DNA of 64,000 nt, from the NCBI RefSeq assembly GCF_039978735.1, contig NZ_JBDWAS010000035.1:164094-228093 (forward strand). Reading direction: 5' to 3'. Made by a program: the position numbers and the translations under genes. Under the pieces are notes generated by a model. The model was not told the DNA's origin and did not search any database. It saw only the letters and a program-made list of their open reading frames with translations. This document shows positions 46,715 to 54,468 of the stretch, in pieces; within the stretch, counting starts at the first letter, position 1; the number at the start of each line of letters is the position of its first letter. The stretch is from Maricaulis sp039978735. GTDB taxonomy: Bacteria; Pseudomonadota; Alphaproteobacteria; Caulobacterales; Maricaulaceae.

Positions 46715-46874
46715 GCATTTTCAGCAGAAGTGGGGACCGGTTCAGTGGTTCGAAAATGCGACCGCTAAGGACCCGGCATTTTCAGCTGAAGCGGGGACCG
46801 GTTCTGCGGTTCGAAAATGCGACCGCTCAAAAGACCGGAGCCATTTCATCGTGATCGATCGCGATGAAATGGCT
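46715..46874. repeat. two 52-bp direct repeats and a 13-bp hairpin
   Basis: Copies 46715-46766 and 46776-46827 share GCATTTTCAG, GTGGGGACCGGTTC or GCGGGGACCGGTTC, and TTCGAAAATGCGACCGCT. Each copy has complementary ends (GCATTTTC and GAAAATGC). Right after, 46839-46874 is a perfect 13-bp stem AGCCATTTCATCG with its complement and a 10-nt loop. The stretch is free of genes. Confidence 0.75.
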
Positions 46875-46932
46875 CTGGGACCGATGCGGCCTCTGCGGCC
46901 ACCCGGAAACTGCGCCCCCCGGCGCCCCCGGT

Positions 46933-47154
46933 TCAGCGAACTGTTTCGCTGTCCTTGATGATCGTCTTGAGCACCGGAACCACCAGCCCGGCCTCCTGCC
47001 GCCACGCGACATAGTCCGCAGTCTCGGACGCGGTCCGGTAGCTGTTCCACGCCGCCCAGCCGAGTGCGCCGGTCAACGCGAAGGCAACAGCCCAGATCGC
47101 GAATGCGACGGAGCGCATCCGTGACGGCCAGTGATATTCGGTTCTCTGCAACAT
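46933..47154 (-). CDS. small single-pass membrane protein
   Basis: This 73-residue protein starts MLQRTEYHWPSRM and has one membrane segment (VAFAIWAVAFALTGALGWAA), then a soluble tail (SYRTASETADYVAWRQ) ending DSETVR. A longer frame begins 21 codons upstream. I recognise no family. It lies in a stretch with repeats before it and a structured region after it. Confidence 0.5.
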   Translation of the reverse strand: MLQRTEYHWPSRMRSVAFAIWAVAFALTGALGWAAWNSYRTASETADYVAWRQEAGLVVPVLKTIIKDSETVR

Positions 47155-47389
47155 CGGGTGTAGTCCTGCCCCGCAACGCCCCAAGCGCCTGTTGGAGCGC
47201 ATAGTGACGCCCCGCATGGTTAACGCACCGAATATTGTATTAACCCTGTTTTTACGCCTCTTAACGGCCGGGATTCTTGCACCAATTCAGCGCGTTGAGC
47301 GCGATTTATAGATTATGCAAGCGACATCCGGATTTCCCTCGCAGGGGGAATTCGGCGAAAAAAGCTTTATGCAGGGATCTTGACCGGCC

Positions 47390-47860
47390 AATCCGGACTG
47401 CAGGGACAAGAACGCTTCGCCCAAAAGCACCAACCGCCCGTCCCCGGCTCGCAAGGAGCAGGGAGGCGGGCGGCCGTGTTGCTTCCGGTCGGGTTTTGAC
47501 ACCCTGTCCTTTAGCGCACCCCGATCAGCGGACCGGGGCCAGCGAACCCCCGAGAGGGTCGGCTGTAATCGCGGCTTCCTGGTCACCGCCCTTGCAGGCG
47601 GATCAGTCTCTCCGGTGCGGAAGAGCGTCGAGCTGGGTGTCCTTGCGGATCCTGGCTTTCGGCCTGGCCTGGGGGAACCCGCCCTTTCGGGCCTGTTCCG
47701 GGGCCGCTCGTCCGGTCGCCGGTCCTTGCGGACCGTCTCCCCTGGAGCCTTCTTTTCCGGCGATCCCCGGGCCCGGAGGCCCGCTTCGGTCGCTGTCGAT
47801 GGATTGAGTAGACCACCACACCGCGGGTCCGGCAACGCACGAAACACCTCGTTTCGTGGA
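47390..47860 (-). ncRNA. candidate large structured RNA (GNRA-rich hairpins)
   Basis: The 47220-47950 stretch has no convincing gene. On the minus strand many hairpins are capped by GNRA loops or close relatives: CGGTCC-GCAA-GGACCG, GGAAC-AG-GCCC-GAAA-GGGC-GG-GTTCC, GGCC-GAAA-GCC, TCC-GCAA-GGA, and GGGCC-TCCG-GGCCC. A perfect 8-bp stem CACGAAAC/GTTTCGTG lies at 47839-47859, and a long GC stem at 47446-47487. Stable hairpins in a row with GNRA loops suggest a structured RNA; I cannot match it to RNase P, tmRNA, 6S or SRP core motifs. Confidence 0.4.
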
Positions 47861-47952
47861 CAAGTCGGCACAATCGGTGGAAAGGCTTTCGCTTTCTGTG
47901 GAAATCCTGGTGAAAACTTCCAACACCCCGAAAACACGCCCCGAATAGCGGC

Positions 47953-47988
47953 AAAGAAAAGCCGGCGCAACTCGCATTGCACCGGCTT
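47953..47988 (-). terminator. rho-independent terminator after fadJ
   Basis: A 12-bp stem AAGCCGGyGCAA (one G-U pair) with a 6-nt loop is followed by TTCTTT on the minus strand, 25 nt beyond the fadJ-type stop. Confidence 0.75.
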
Positions 47989-48012
47989 CTACAGTCTTTA
48001 TGCAGTCGCGCC

Positions 48013-50220
48013 CTAGGCGGCTACGGCTTCCTTGGTGCCGAAGCGGCCGTAGAAGGTCTCGCCCTTCTCGGCCATCTCCTTGAGGAGAGCCGGCACCTTG
48101 AACTGGTCGCCATACCTGGCTTCGAGTTCTTCGGCGCGCTTCACGAAGGCCTTGGCGCCCACCGTGTCGATGAAGGACAGCGTACCGCCGGTATAGGGCG
48201 CAAAGCCCCAGCCCAGGATCGAGCCGACATCGGCTTCACGCGGATCGGCGACGATTTCCTCTTCCATGCAGCGCGCCGCTTCCAGCGCCTGGGTGTAGAG
48301 GATGCGGTCCTTGACCTCATCGGCCGTCGGCTGTTCGGCAGAATACTGGCCGCCCGGCGCAAACTGCTCCAGCTCCGGCCAGAGGCGTTTCGGCTGGCCC
48401 TTCTCGGACGGGTAGTCGTAGAAGCCCTTGCCGTTCTTGCGGCCCAGACGGTCATAGTCCTCGACCATCTTGAACAGGATCGGCTCGGTGCCGCTGGGCT
48501 GATACTTGTCGCCCAGATCGGCCTTTGTCTGCTTGATCAGCTTCACGCCGAGATCCAGCGCCACCTCGTCCTGCAGGGAGAGCGGACCAACCGGCATGCC
48601 GGCCATCTTGGCGGCATTCTCGATCAGCGCCGGCTTGACGCCCTCGCCCAGCATTTTCAGGCCTTCGCCGACATAGCGCATGACGCAACGATTGGCGTAG
48701 AAGCCGCGCGTATCGGCCACGACGATCGGCGTCTTCTTGATCTTGGTGACGAAATCGATCGCACGCGACAGGGCATAATCGCCGGTTTCGCCGCCCATGA
48801 TGATCTCGACCAGATTCATCTTCTCGACCGGCGAGAAGAAGTGGATGCCGATGAAATTGGCCGGACGGGCCGAGGCCTTGGCCAGATCGGTGATCGGAAT
48901 GGACGAGGTGTTCGAGCCGAACACGGCCGTCTCGCCGATCTGCTCTTCAGCCATCTTGGTGATCTTGGCCTTGAGTTCGGAGTTCTCGAACACCGCCTCG
49001 ACGACCAGATCGACATCCTTGATCAGGGTGTAGTCGGTGGTCGGCGTGATCAGGGCCGCCAGGGCGTCGGCCTTGTCCTGGGTCAGCTTGCCGCGCGCGA
49101 CACCTTTCTCGAAATGATCGGTGCAGTGCTTCTTGCCCTTTTCGGCGCCTTCCTGGGTGGCGTCGATCAGCACGATCTCGATACCCGCCTGGGCCGAGAC
49201 CGTGGCGATGCCCGCACCCATGAAGCCGGCGCCGATGATGGCGATCTTCTTGATATCCGCCTTGGACTGGCTGGCCGGACGGCGGCCGCCCTTGTCCAGG
49301 TCCTGCTTGGACAGGAAGATCGAGCGGATCATGTTGCGGCTTTCCGGGCGCAGCAAAAGCTTGGTGAAATACCGGCTCTCGATGCGGATCGCCTGGTCCA
49401 TGGAGACCTGGGAACCTTCATAGACGCAGGACAGGATATAGCGCTGGGCGGGATAGTTGCCGTAGGTGTTCTTGCGCAGCATCGGCGACGCGGCACCGAA
49501 GACCTGGGCGCCGGCCGGATGGTAGGGGCCGCCGCCTGGGAATTTGAACTTGTCGCCATCCCAGGGCTGTTTCGCCCCCTTGGGGTCTTCCTTGACGATC
49601 TCCTTGGCCTTCGCGACCAGCTCGGCCAGCGGTACGACGGCATCGGCAATGCCCAGGCCCTGGGCCTTGGCCGCATCGAGCTGCTGGCCCTGCAGCAGCA
49701 CCGGCGCGGCATTCATCACGCCGACCAGACGCGGCAGGCGCTGGGTGCCGCCACCGCCCGGCAGCACGCCGACCATGGCTTCCGGCAGGCCCAGCTTGGC
49801 CTTGGGATTGTCGGACGGCATGACCCGGTAATGGCAGGCCAGCGCGATCTCGAACCCGCCGCCAAGGGCAAGGCCGTTGATCGCCGCAGCAATCGGCTTG
49901 CCGCAGGTTTCCAGCGCGCGGAAGGTCTTGTTGAGACGGAAGCACTGTTCGAACAGTTTCTGCTTCATCTCCTCTTCCGGCAGCTTGGCCAGCGCGTCAT
50001 TCGCCCCGCCCAGCTCGGACAGGTCGGCGCCGGCGCAGAACGCGTCCTTGCCGGAGGTGATGACGACACCCTTGATGTTGTCGTCCTCGATGATGGTCTT
50101 CGTCAGTGCGTCGAAGTCGTCCATGACATCGGCGGAGATGACATTCATCGACTTGCCCGGACTGTCGAACGTGACCAGGGCAATGCCGTCTTTATCGGTT
50201 TCCAGTGTGAAGTTTTTCAT
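48013..50220 (-). CDS. fadJ: FadJ-type multifunctional enoyl-CoA hydratase/3-hydroxyacyl-CoA dehydrogenase
   Basis: This 735-residue enzyme catalyses the hydration and NAD-dependent oxidation steps of beta-oxidation. The N-terminal crotonase domain has GKDAFCAGADLSELGG and NGLALGGGFEIALACHY, with acid residues of the GLPEAMVGVLPGGGGTQRL strand. The dehydrogenase domain has GAGFMGAGIATVSAQAG (NAD) near residue 330, GSNTSSIPIT, and NFIGIHFFSPVEKMNLVEI. The C-terminal second half repeats the dehydrogenase C-domain. Thiolase (50555) and two acyl-CoA dehydrogenases (53188, 54469) lie upstream in the same direction. It could also be named fadB. Confidence 0.95.
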   Translation of the reverse strand: MKNFTLETDKDGIALVTFDSPGKSMNVISADVMDDFDALTKTIIEDDNIKGVVITSGKDAFCAGADLSELGGANDALAKLPEEEMKQKLFEQCFRLNKTFRALETCGKPIAAAINGLALGGGFEIALACHYRVMPSDNPKAKLGLPEAMVGVLPGGGGTQRLPRLVGVMNAAPVLLQGQQLDAAKAQGLGIADAVVPLAELVAKAKEIVKEDPKGAKQPWDGDKFKFPGGGPYHPAGAQVFGAASPMLRKNTYGNYPAQRYILSCVYEGSQVSMDQAIRIESRYFTKLLLRPESRNMIRSIFLSKQDLDKGGRRPASQSKADIKKIAIIGAGFMGAGIATVSAQAGIEIVLIDATQEGAEKGKKHCTDHFEKGVARGKLTQDKADALAALITPTTDYTLIKDVDLVVEAVFENSELKAKITKMAEEQIGETAVFGSNTSSIPITDLAKASARPANFIGIHFFSPVEKMNLVEIIMGGETGDYALSRAIDFVTKIKKTPIVVADTRGFYANRCVMRYVGEGLKMLGEGVKPALIENAAKMAGMPVGPLSLQDEVALDLGVKLIKQTKADLGDKYQPSGTEPILFKMVEDYDRLGRKNGKGFYDYPSEKGQPKRLWPELEQFAPGGQYSAEQPTADEVKDRILYTQALEAARCMEEEIVADPREADVGSILGWGFAPYTGGTLSFIDTVGAKAFVKRAEELEARYGDQFKVPALLKEMAEKGETFYGRFGTKEAVAA

Positions 50221-50225
50221 CTTTG

Positions 50226-50549
50226 CTAGTCCTCTAGCTCAGAACCAAGAACGAATGGCCCTTGGACATCCTTGCTTGACGTCCAAACGATATAACCAAC
50301 CCAACGCTCGCCATCTCTGGTGCACCGAACCAGGTATTCCGTGCTGCCATCAAAACGACGCCTATAGTTGAACTCGCCACATCCTCGGATTCTGTTTTGT
50401 GCAAGTGCAATTGAAATTTCGGCTGATGCGTGTGCGACCCAAGGCCCAGGATATTGCTCCTCTACGCTCATCTCCGCTCGCTCTTCTTGGTTACCGCAAG
50501 CAAACAGAACGACCGTCAGGCAGCATATCGCGAGTACGTTAGGTCGCAT
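50226..50549 (-). CDS. small lipoprotein between the thiolase and fadJ genes
   Basis: This 107-residue protein starts MRPNVLAICCLTVVLFACGNQ, with a lipobox (LFACG). The mature part has CGEFNYRRRFDGSTEYLVRC, a probable disulphide pair, and a C-terminal GPFVLGSELED. It stands 5 nt from both neighbours, so it is in the same transcript as the beta-oxidation genes. GC is lower than theirs. It may be an insertion into the operon; function unknown. Confidence 0.55.
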   Translation of the reverse strand: MRPNVLAICCLTVVLFACGNQEERAEMSVEEQYPGPWVAHASAEISIALAQNRIRGCGEFNYRRRFDGSTEYLVRCTRDGERWVGYIVWTSSKDVQGPFVLGSELED

Positions 50550-50554
50550 CGCAC

Positions 50555-51760
50555 CTACACCCGCTCGATGATCGTCGCGGTGCCCATGCCGCCGCCGACA
50601 CAGAGCGTGGTCAGCGCGGTGGACTTGCCGGAGCGTTCCAGCTCGTCGAGCACGGTGCCCAGGATCATCGCGCCGGTGGCCCCCAGCGGGTGACCCATGG
50701 CAATGGCGCCGCCATTCACATTCATCTTGGAATGGTCGATCTCATAGGCCTGCATCAGGCGCAGCACGACGGCGGCGAAAGCCTCGTTCAGCTCCCACAG
50801 GTCGATGTCCGACGCGTTCATGCCGGCTTTCTTGAGCACTTTCTCGGTCACCGGGACCGGGCCGGTCAGCATGATGGTCGGTTCCGAACCGATCGACGCC
50901 ATGGCGCGGATGCGGGCGCGCGGCTTGAGGCCCGCTCTCTCGCCGGCTTCCTTCGAGCCGACCAGCACCATGCCGGAGCCGTCGACGATGCCGGAGGAAT
51001 TGCCGCCCGTGTGGACCCAGTTGAGGTATTCCACTTCCGGATAGCGCTGGGTGGCGACCGCTTCGAAGCCGACGAAATCGGACAGGTCCTTGAAGGCCGA
51101 CTTCAGCGAGCCCAGGCCCTGCATGTCGGTGTCCGGACGCATGTGCTCGTCATGGTCGAGAATGGTGACACCGAGCTGGTCCTTTACCGGCACGACCGAT
51201 TTGGCGAACCGCTTCTCGGCCCAGGCGCGGGCGGCGCGCTTCTGGCTTTCCACCGCATAGGCATCGACATCGTCGCGGGAGAAACCGTACTTGGTGGCGA
51301 TCAGGTCGGCCGAGACGCCCTGCGGCACGATATAATGGTCGAATGAGATTTCCGGGTCGGAGCCCATCGCACCGCCATCCGAACCCATCGGCACGCGCGA
51401 CATGGCTTCCACGCCGCCGCCAATGGCGAAATCGGCCTCGCCGGACATCACCTTGGCCGCGGCGACATTCACCGCTTCCAGGCCCGAGGCGCAGAACCGG
51501 TTGATCTGGTAGCCGGCGGTCGTCTCGGCATAGTTGGCGTTGATCACGGCCGAACGCGAGATGTTCGCGCCCTGCTCACCCACCGGCGAGACAACGCCCA
51601 TGATCACATCGTCGACCAGGGAGGTGTCGAGATTGTTGCGGTCACGGATCGCCTCGAGCTGCTGGGTGGCCAGCTGCAGCGCGGTGATCTCGTTGAGCGC
51701 TCCGTTTTTCTTCTTGCCCCGCGGCGTTCGCGTGGCGTCGTAGATATAGGCTTCGGTCAT
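50555..51760 (-). CDS. fadA: acetyl-CoA C-acyltransferase (thiolase)
   Basis: This 401-residue thiolase cleaves 3-ketoacyl-CoA, the last beta-oxidation step. The acylation Cys is in NRFCASGLEAVN near residue 89. The C-terminal blocks VNVNGGAIAMGHPLGATGA (conserved His) and TTLCVGGGMGTATIIERV (second active-site Cys) are intact. Other residues match the FadA/AtoB line. It is one gene away from fadJ. Confidence 0.97.
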   Translation of the reverse strand: MTEAYIYDATRTPRGKKKNGALNEITALQLATQQLEAIRDRNNLDTSLVDDVIMGVVSPVGEQGANISRSAVINANYAETTAGYQINRFCASGLEAVNVAAAKVMSGEADFAIGGGVEAMSRVPMGSDGGAMGSDPEISFDHYIVPQGVSADLIATKYGFSRDDVDAYAVESQKRAARAWAEKRFAKSVVPVKDQLGVTILDHDEHMRPDTDMQGLGSLKSAFKDLSDFVGFEAVATQRYPEVEYLNWVHTGGNSSGIVDGSGMVLVGSKEAGERAGLKPRARIRAMASIGSEPTIMLTGPVPVTEKVLKKAGMNASDIDLWELNEAFAAVVLRLMQAYEIDHSKMNVNGGAIAMGHPLGATGAMILGTVLDELERSGKSTALTTLCVGGGMGTATIIERV

Positions 51761-51978
51761 CTTGGCTTCCTTTCCCTTTGCGGGCTGGTTTCCTTTATCG
51801 ACTCTGGACGCACTTCCGTCCTCTCCCTCGATGGGGGAGGGGGACCACGGCGCAGCCGTGGTGGAGGGGGTGGGGGCGAGGTATTTGCTTGTTCTTCGTC
51901 ACCGGGCTTCACCCCTTCCGACCCGGCGCTACGCGCCGGCCCACCTTCCCCATCAAGGGGAAGGATGAATTCCATTCG

Positions 51979-52587
51979 CTACTCATCCTCATCGTCCTCC
52001 TGGTCTTCGACCATGTGGAAGGCGACGGCGTGTTCGCCGCGTTCGTTGAGGGCGTGGGCCAGACGCAGGCGCTCCTCGACCGGCTTGTTCTGGGAGAGCT
52101 TGGCCTTGCCCTCCAGGCGGTTGATCTCGAACTCGAAGGCCTGGATGCCGGCCTCGAGGCGGGCCCGGCGCTTGGGATCGATATCGGTGATCCGCCACTC
52201 CGCCTCGAAATCGGCGATCTGCGAGGACAGCGAACGCTCGGCCTCCTCGCCGTCCAGCGGCACCAGGGTTCCGAAAGCGTGCACCGCGACATAATTCCAG
52301 GTCGGTACATTGACCGACGGGTTGGCGTACCAGGTCGGCGAGACATAGGCGTGCGGGCCGGAGAAGACGGCGATCGCCTCCCTGCCCTGGCGGATCGCCT
52401 CGGCCATCGGATTGGCCGCCGCGACATGGCCGATCAGCACCTGGCGCTCATCGGCCAGTTTGAGCGGTATGTGCGTCGCCGCCAGGTCCGGCATGCCCGG
52501 CACCAGCATCAGCGCAAAGTCATAGGTGCGCATCACCGAGCGCATCTCGGACTCATCGGTCATGCGGAAGGCGGGCGGGATGTACAT
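51979..52587 (-). CDS. PaiB-type FMN-binding protein
   Basis: This 202-residue protein starts MYIPPAFRMTDESEM and has ATHIPLKLA, IGHVAAANP, AVFSGPHAYVSPTWY and VPTWNYVAVHAFG, which match the PaiB family (FMN-binding split barrel, described in Bacillus as a negative regulator of sporulation and degradative enzymes). Here the regulator role is inference. It overlaps the stop of the upstream membrane gene by 1 nt. Confidence 0.92.
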   Translation of the reverse strand: MYIPPAFRMTDESEMRSVMRTYDFALMLVPGMPDLAATHIPLKLADERQVLIGHVAAANPMAEAIRQGREAIAVFSGPHAYVSPTWYANPSVNVPTWNYVAVHAFGTLVPLDGEEAERSLSSQIADFEAEWRITDIDPKRRARLEAGIQAFEFEINRLEGKAKLSQNKPVEERLRLAHALNERGEHAVAFHMVEDQEDDEDE

Positions 52588-53174
52588 CAGACGGACTCCG
52601 GCGCAGACAATCTGCCTTTGCTTCGGATCAGGCCATAAACGATGAGCGCCGCGACCAGTGTCGGCAGAGCCCCAGAAGCAACTTGAATAGCCGTCATCTC
52701 GGCGTCAAAGCGCAAAATGCCAATAAATGCGATACTCCCCGCCAAGGCAGGCAACAAGGTCAGCGTTGCAAATCCGGCAACGAACGCCGCGGGCGCTTTC
52801 CAGGCATCAAGAGCACGGCCACAGCCCCATACGGCGCAAGCGACAATCAAGAGATGGACGATGATCGCTATCGTCTCACCATGAGACCAGAAGTTCGGCG
52901 AAGCACTGCCCCAGCGCGTGAATCCACCCTGAAGCACCATGACATCGGCGAGGGGAAAGTAGTCCTGTGCCGAAATGCCGATCTCTTGCGGATTGCCCAA
53001 ACTTCCCAAATCCACCGGCTCGAATCCGCCCGAAGACGAGCGAGTGTTCGCCGATTGAGTCGCCAGCCTTGAAAAGAAAAGCGCGACCATCTGGTCGACA
53101 GCTGCAACGAGAGCAACCGGCGACATCCCGGCGGCGAAGGAGCTCCACTGGTTTCGGGAGAGACCAAACATCAT
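52587..53174 (-). CDS. hypothetical membrane protein
   Basis: This 195-residue protein has about four membrane segments (MSPVALVAAVDQMVALFFS, ETIAIIVHLLIVACAVWGCG, FVAGFATLTLLPALAGSIAFIG, LPTLVAALIVYGLI) separated by short loops. It stands between two beta-oxidation genes on the same strand. Function unknown. Confidence 0.6.
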   Translation of the reverse strand: MMFGLSRNQWSSFAAGMSPVALVAAVDQMVALFFSRLATQSANTRSSSGGFEPVDLGSLGNPQEIGISAQDYFPLADVMVLQGGFTRWGSASPNFWSHGETIAIIVHLLIVACAVWGCGRALDAWKAPAAFVAGFATLTLLPALAGSIAFIGILRFDAEMTAIQVASGALPTLVAALIVYGLIRSKGRLSAPESV

Positions 53175-53187
53175 GGCGCTTCCATAC

Positions 53188-54354
53188 CTACAGCGTCCTC
53201 GCGATCAGCAGTTTCATGATCTCGTTGGTGCCGCCATAGATGCGCTGGACGCGGCTGTCGCGCCACATGCGGGCGATGGGGTATTCATTCATGTAGCCAT
53301 AGCCGCCGTGCAGCTGCACGCATTCATCGATCACCTCGTTCTGGGCATCGGAGACCCAGTATTTGGCCATCGAGGCGGTGGCGGCATCCAGCTCGCCCTT
53401 CATCAGGCGTTCGGAACAATGGTGGACGAAGACCTCGGCGAGGGTCGCCTTGGTCTTGCATTCGGCGAGCTTGAACTGGGTGTTCTGGAATTTCAGCACC
53501 GGCCGGCCGAAAGCCTCGCGTTCCTTGACGTAATTGATCGTCTCATGGAGCGCGCGCTTCATGGCGCCGACGCCCTGCACCGCGATCTGCAGGCGCTCCT
53601 GCGGCAATTGCTGCATCAGCTGGATGAAGCCCTGCCCCTCTTCCGGGCCCAGCAGGGCGTCCGCCGGCACCCACATGTCCTCGAAGAAGAGCTCGGCCGT
53701 GTCCTGGGCCTTCATGCCGACCTTGTCCAGGAGGCGGCCGCGCTTGAAACCCTCGACCTTGTCGGTCTCGACCATGAAGAGCGAGACACCGTCGAACCCC
53801 TTGTTCGGGTCGGTCTTGGCGACAACGATCACGAAATTCGCCGAGCCGCCATTGGTGATGAAGGTCTTGGAGCCGTTGATACGGTAGCCATTGCCGTCCT
53901 TGACGGCGGTCGTCTTGACGTTCTGCAGGTCCGAGCCCGTGCCCGGCTCGCTCATTGCGATGGCACCGATCAGCTCGCCGGAGACCATGCGCGGCAGGAT
54001 GGAGGTTTTCTGTTCGTGCGAACCGTAATGGATGACGTAGGGCGCAATGATGGAGTTGTGCAGGCCGACGCCCCAGCCGGACGCGCCCACTTCTGCCCCC
54101 GCCGTGTGGAAGACGTATTCATGGCCCCAGTCGCCGCCGGCCCCACCATATTCCTCGGGCACGGACGGACACAGGATCCCGGCCTCGCCGGCCTTGGTCC
54201 AGATCGCGCGATCGACCATGCCGGCCTTTTCCCAGGCCTCGGCATTGGGCACGCATTCGCGCGCCATGAAGCCGCGCACGGCATCCTCGAAAATGCGTAC
54301 ATCCTCGCGTTCGAGAAAATCCGGCCGCGGTACGTTGAGCGGGTCCTGAAACAT
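53188..54354 (-). CDS. acyl-CoA dehydrogenase
   Basis: This 388-residue FAD enzyme makes the trans-2 double bond in acyl-CoA. Motifs include AIAMSEPGTGSDLQNVKT (FAD and substrate contact), NGSKTFITNGG and QLHGGYGYMNEYPIARMWRDSRV, where the Glu of NEYP is the usual catalytic base region. Start chosen at the ATG at 54354 because GGAGG is 8 nt upstream. It reads in one direction with the other beta-oxidation genes. Confidence 0.95.
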   Translation of the reverse strand: MFQDPLNVPRPDFLEREDVRIFEDAVRGFMARECVPNAEAWEKAGMVDRAIWTKAGEAGILCPSVPEEYGGAGGDWGHEYVFHTAGAEVGASGWGVGLHNSIIAPYVIHYGSHEQKTSILPRMVSGELIGAIAMSEPGTGSDLQNVKTTAVKDGNGYRINGSKTFITNGGSANFVIVVAKTDPNKGFDGVSLFMVETDKVEGFKRGRLLDKVGMKAQDTAELFFEDMWVPADALLGPEEGQGFIQLMQQLPQERLQIAVQGVGAMKRALHETINYVKEREAFGRPVLKFQNTQFKLAECKTKATLAEVFVHHCSERLMKGELDAATASMAKYWVSDAQNEVIDECVQLHGGYGYMNEYPIARMWRDSRVQRIYGGTNEIMKLLIARTL

Positions 54355-54468
54355 CAACCATCCTCCCCAGGGGTCATTCTTGTGCTTGTTGTATGCCGGC
54401 GCCGCGTATCGGCGGCGCGACAGGCGGGCCGTTTCTTCACGAACGGTCCCGCCCGGTCAGCCGTTTGC

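Noticed and set aside
47390..47860. RNase P or tmRNA for the structured region
   Set aside because: The conserved GGAAAGTCCGG of RNase P and the tmRNA ends are not found on either strand.
47830..47930. Possible DnaA boxes (TTTCCACAG, TTTCCACCG, TGTCCACGA on the minus strand)
   Set aside because: None matches TTATCCACA, and no dnaA, hemE or other origin genes are nearby, so I did not call an origin.
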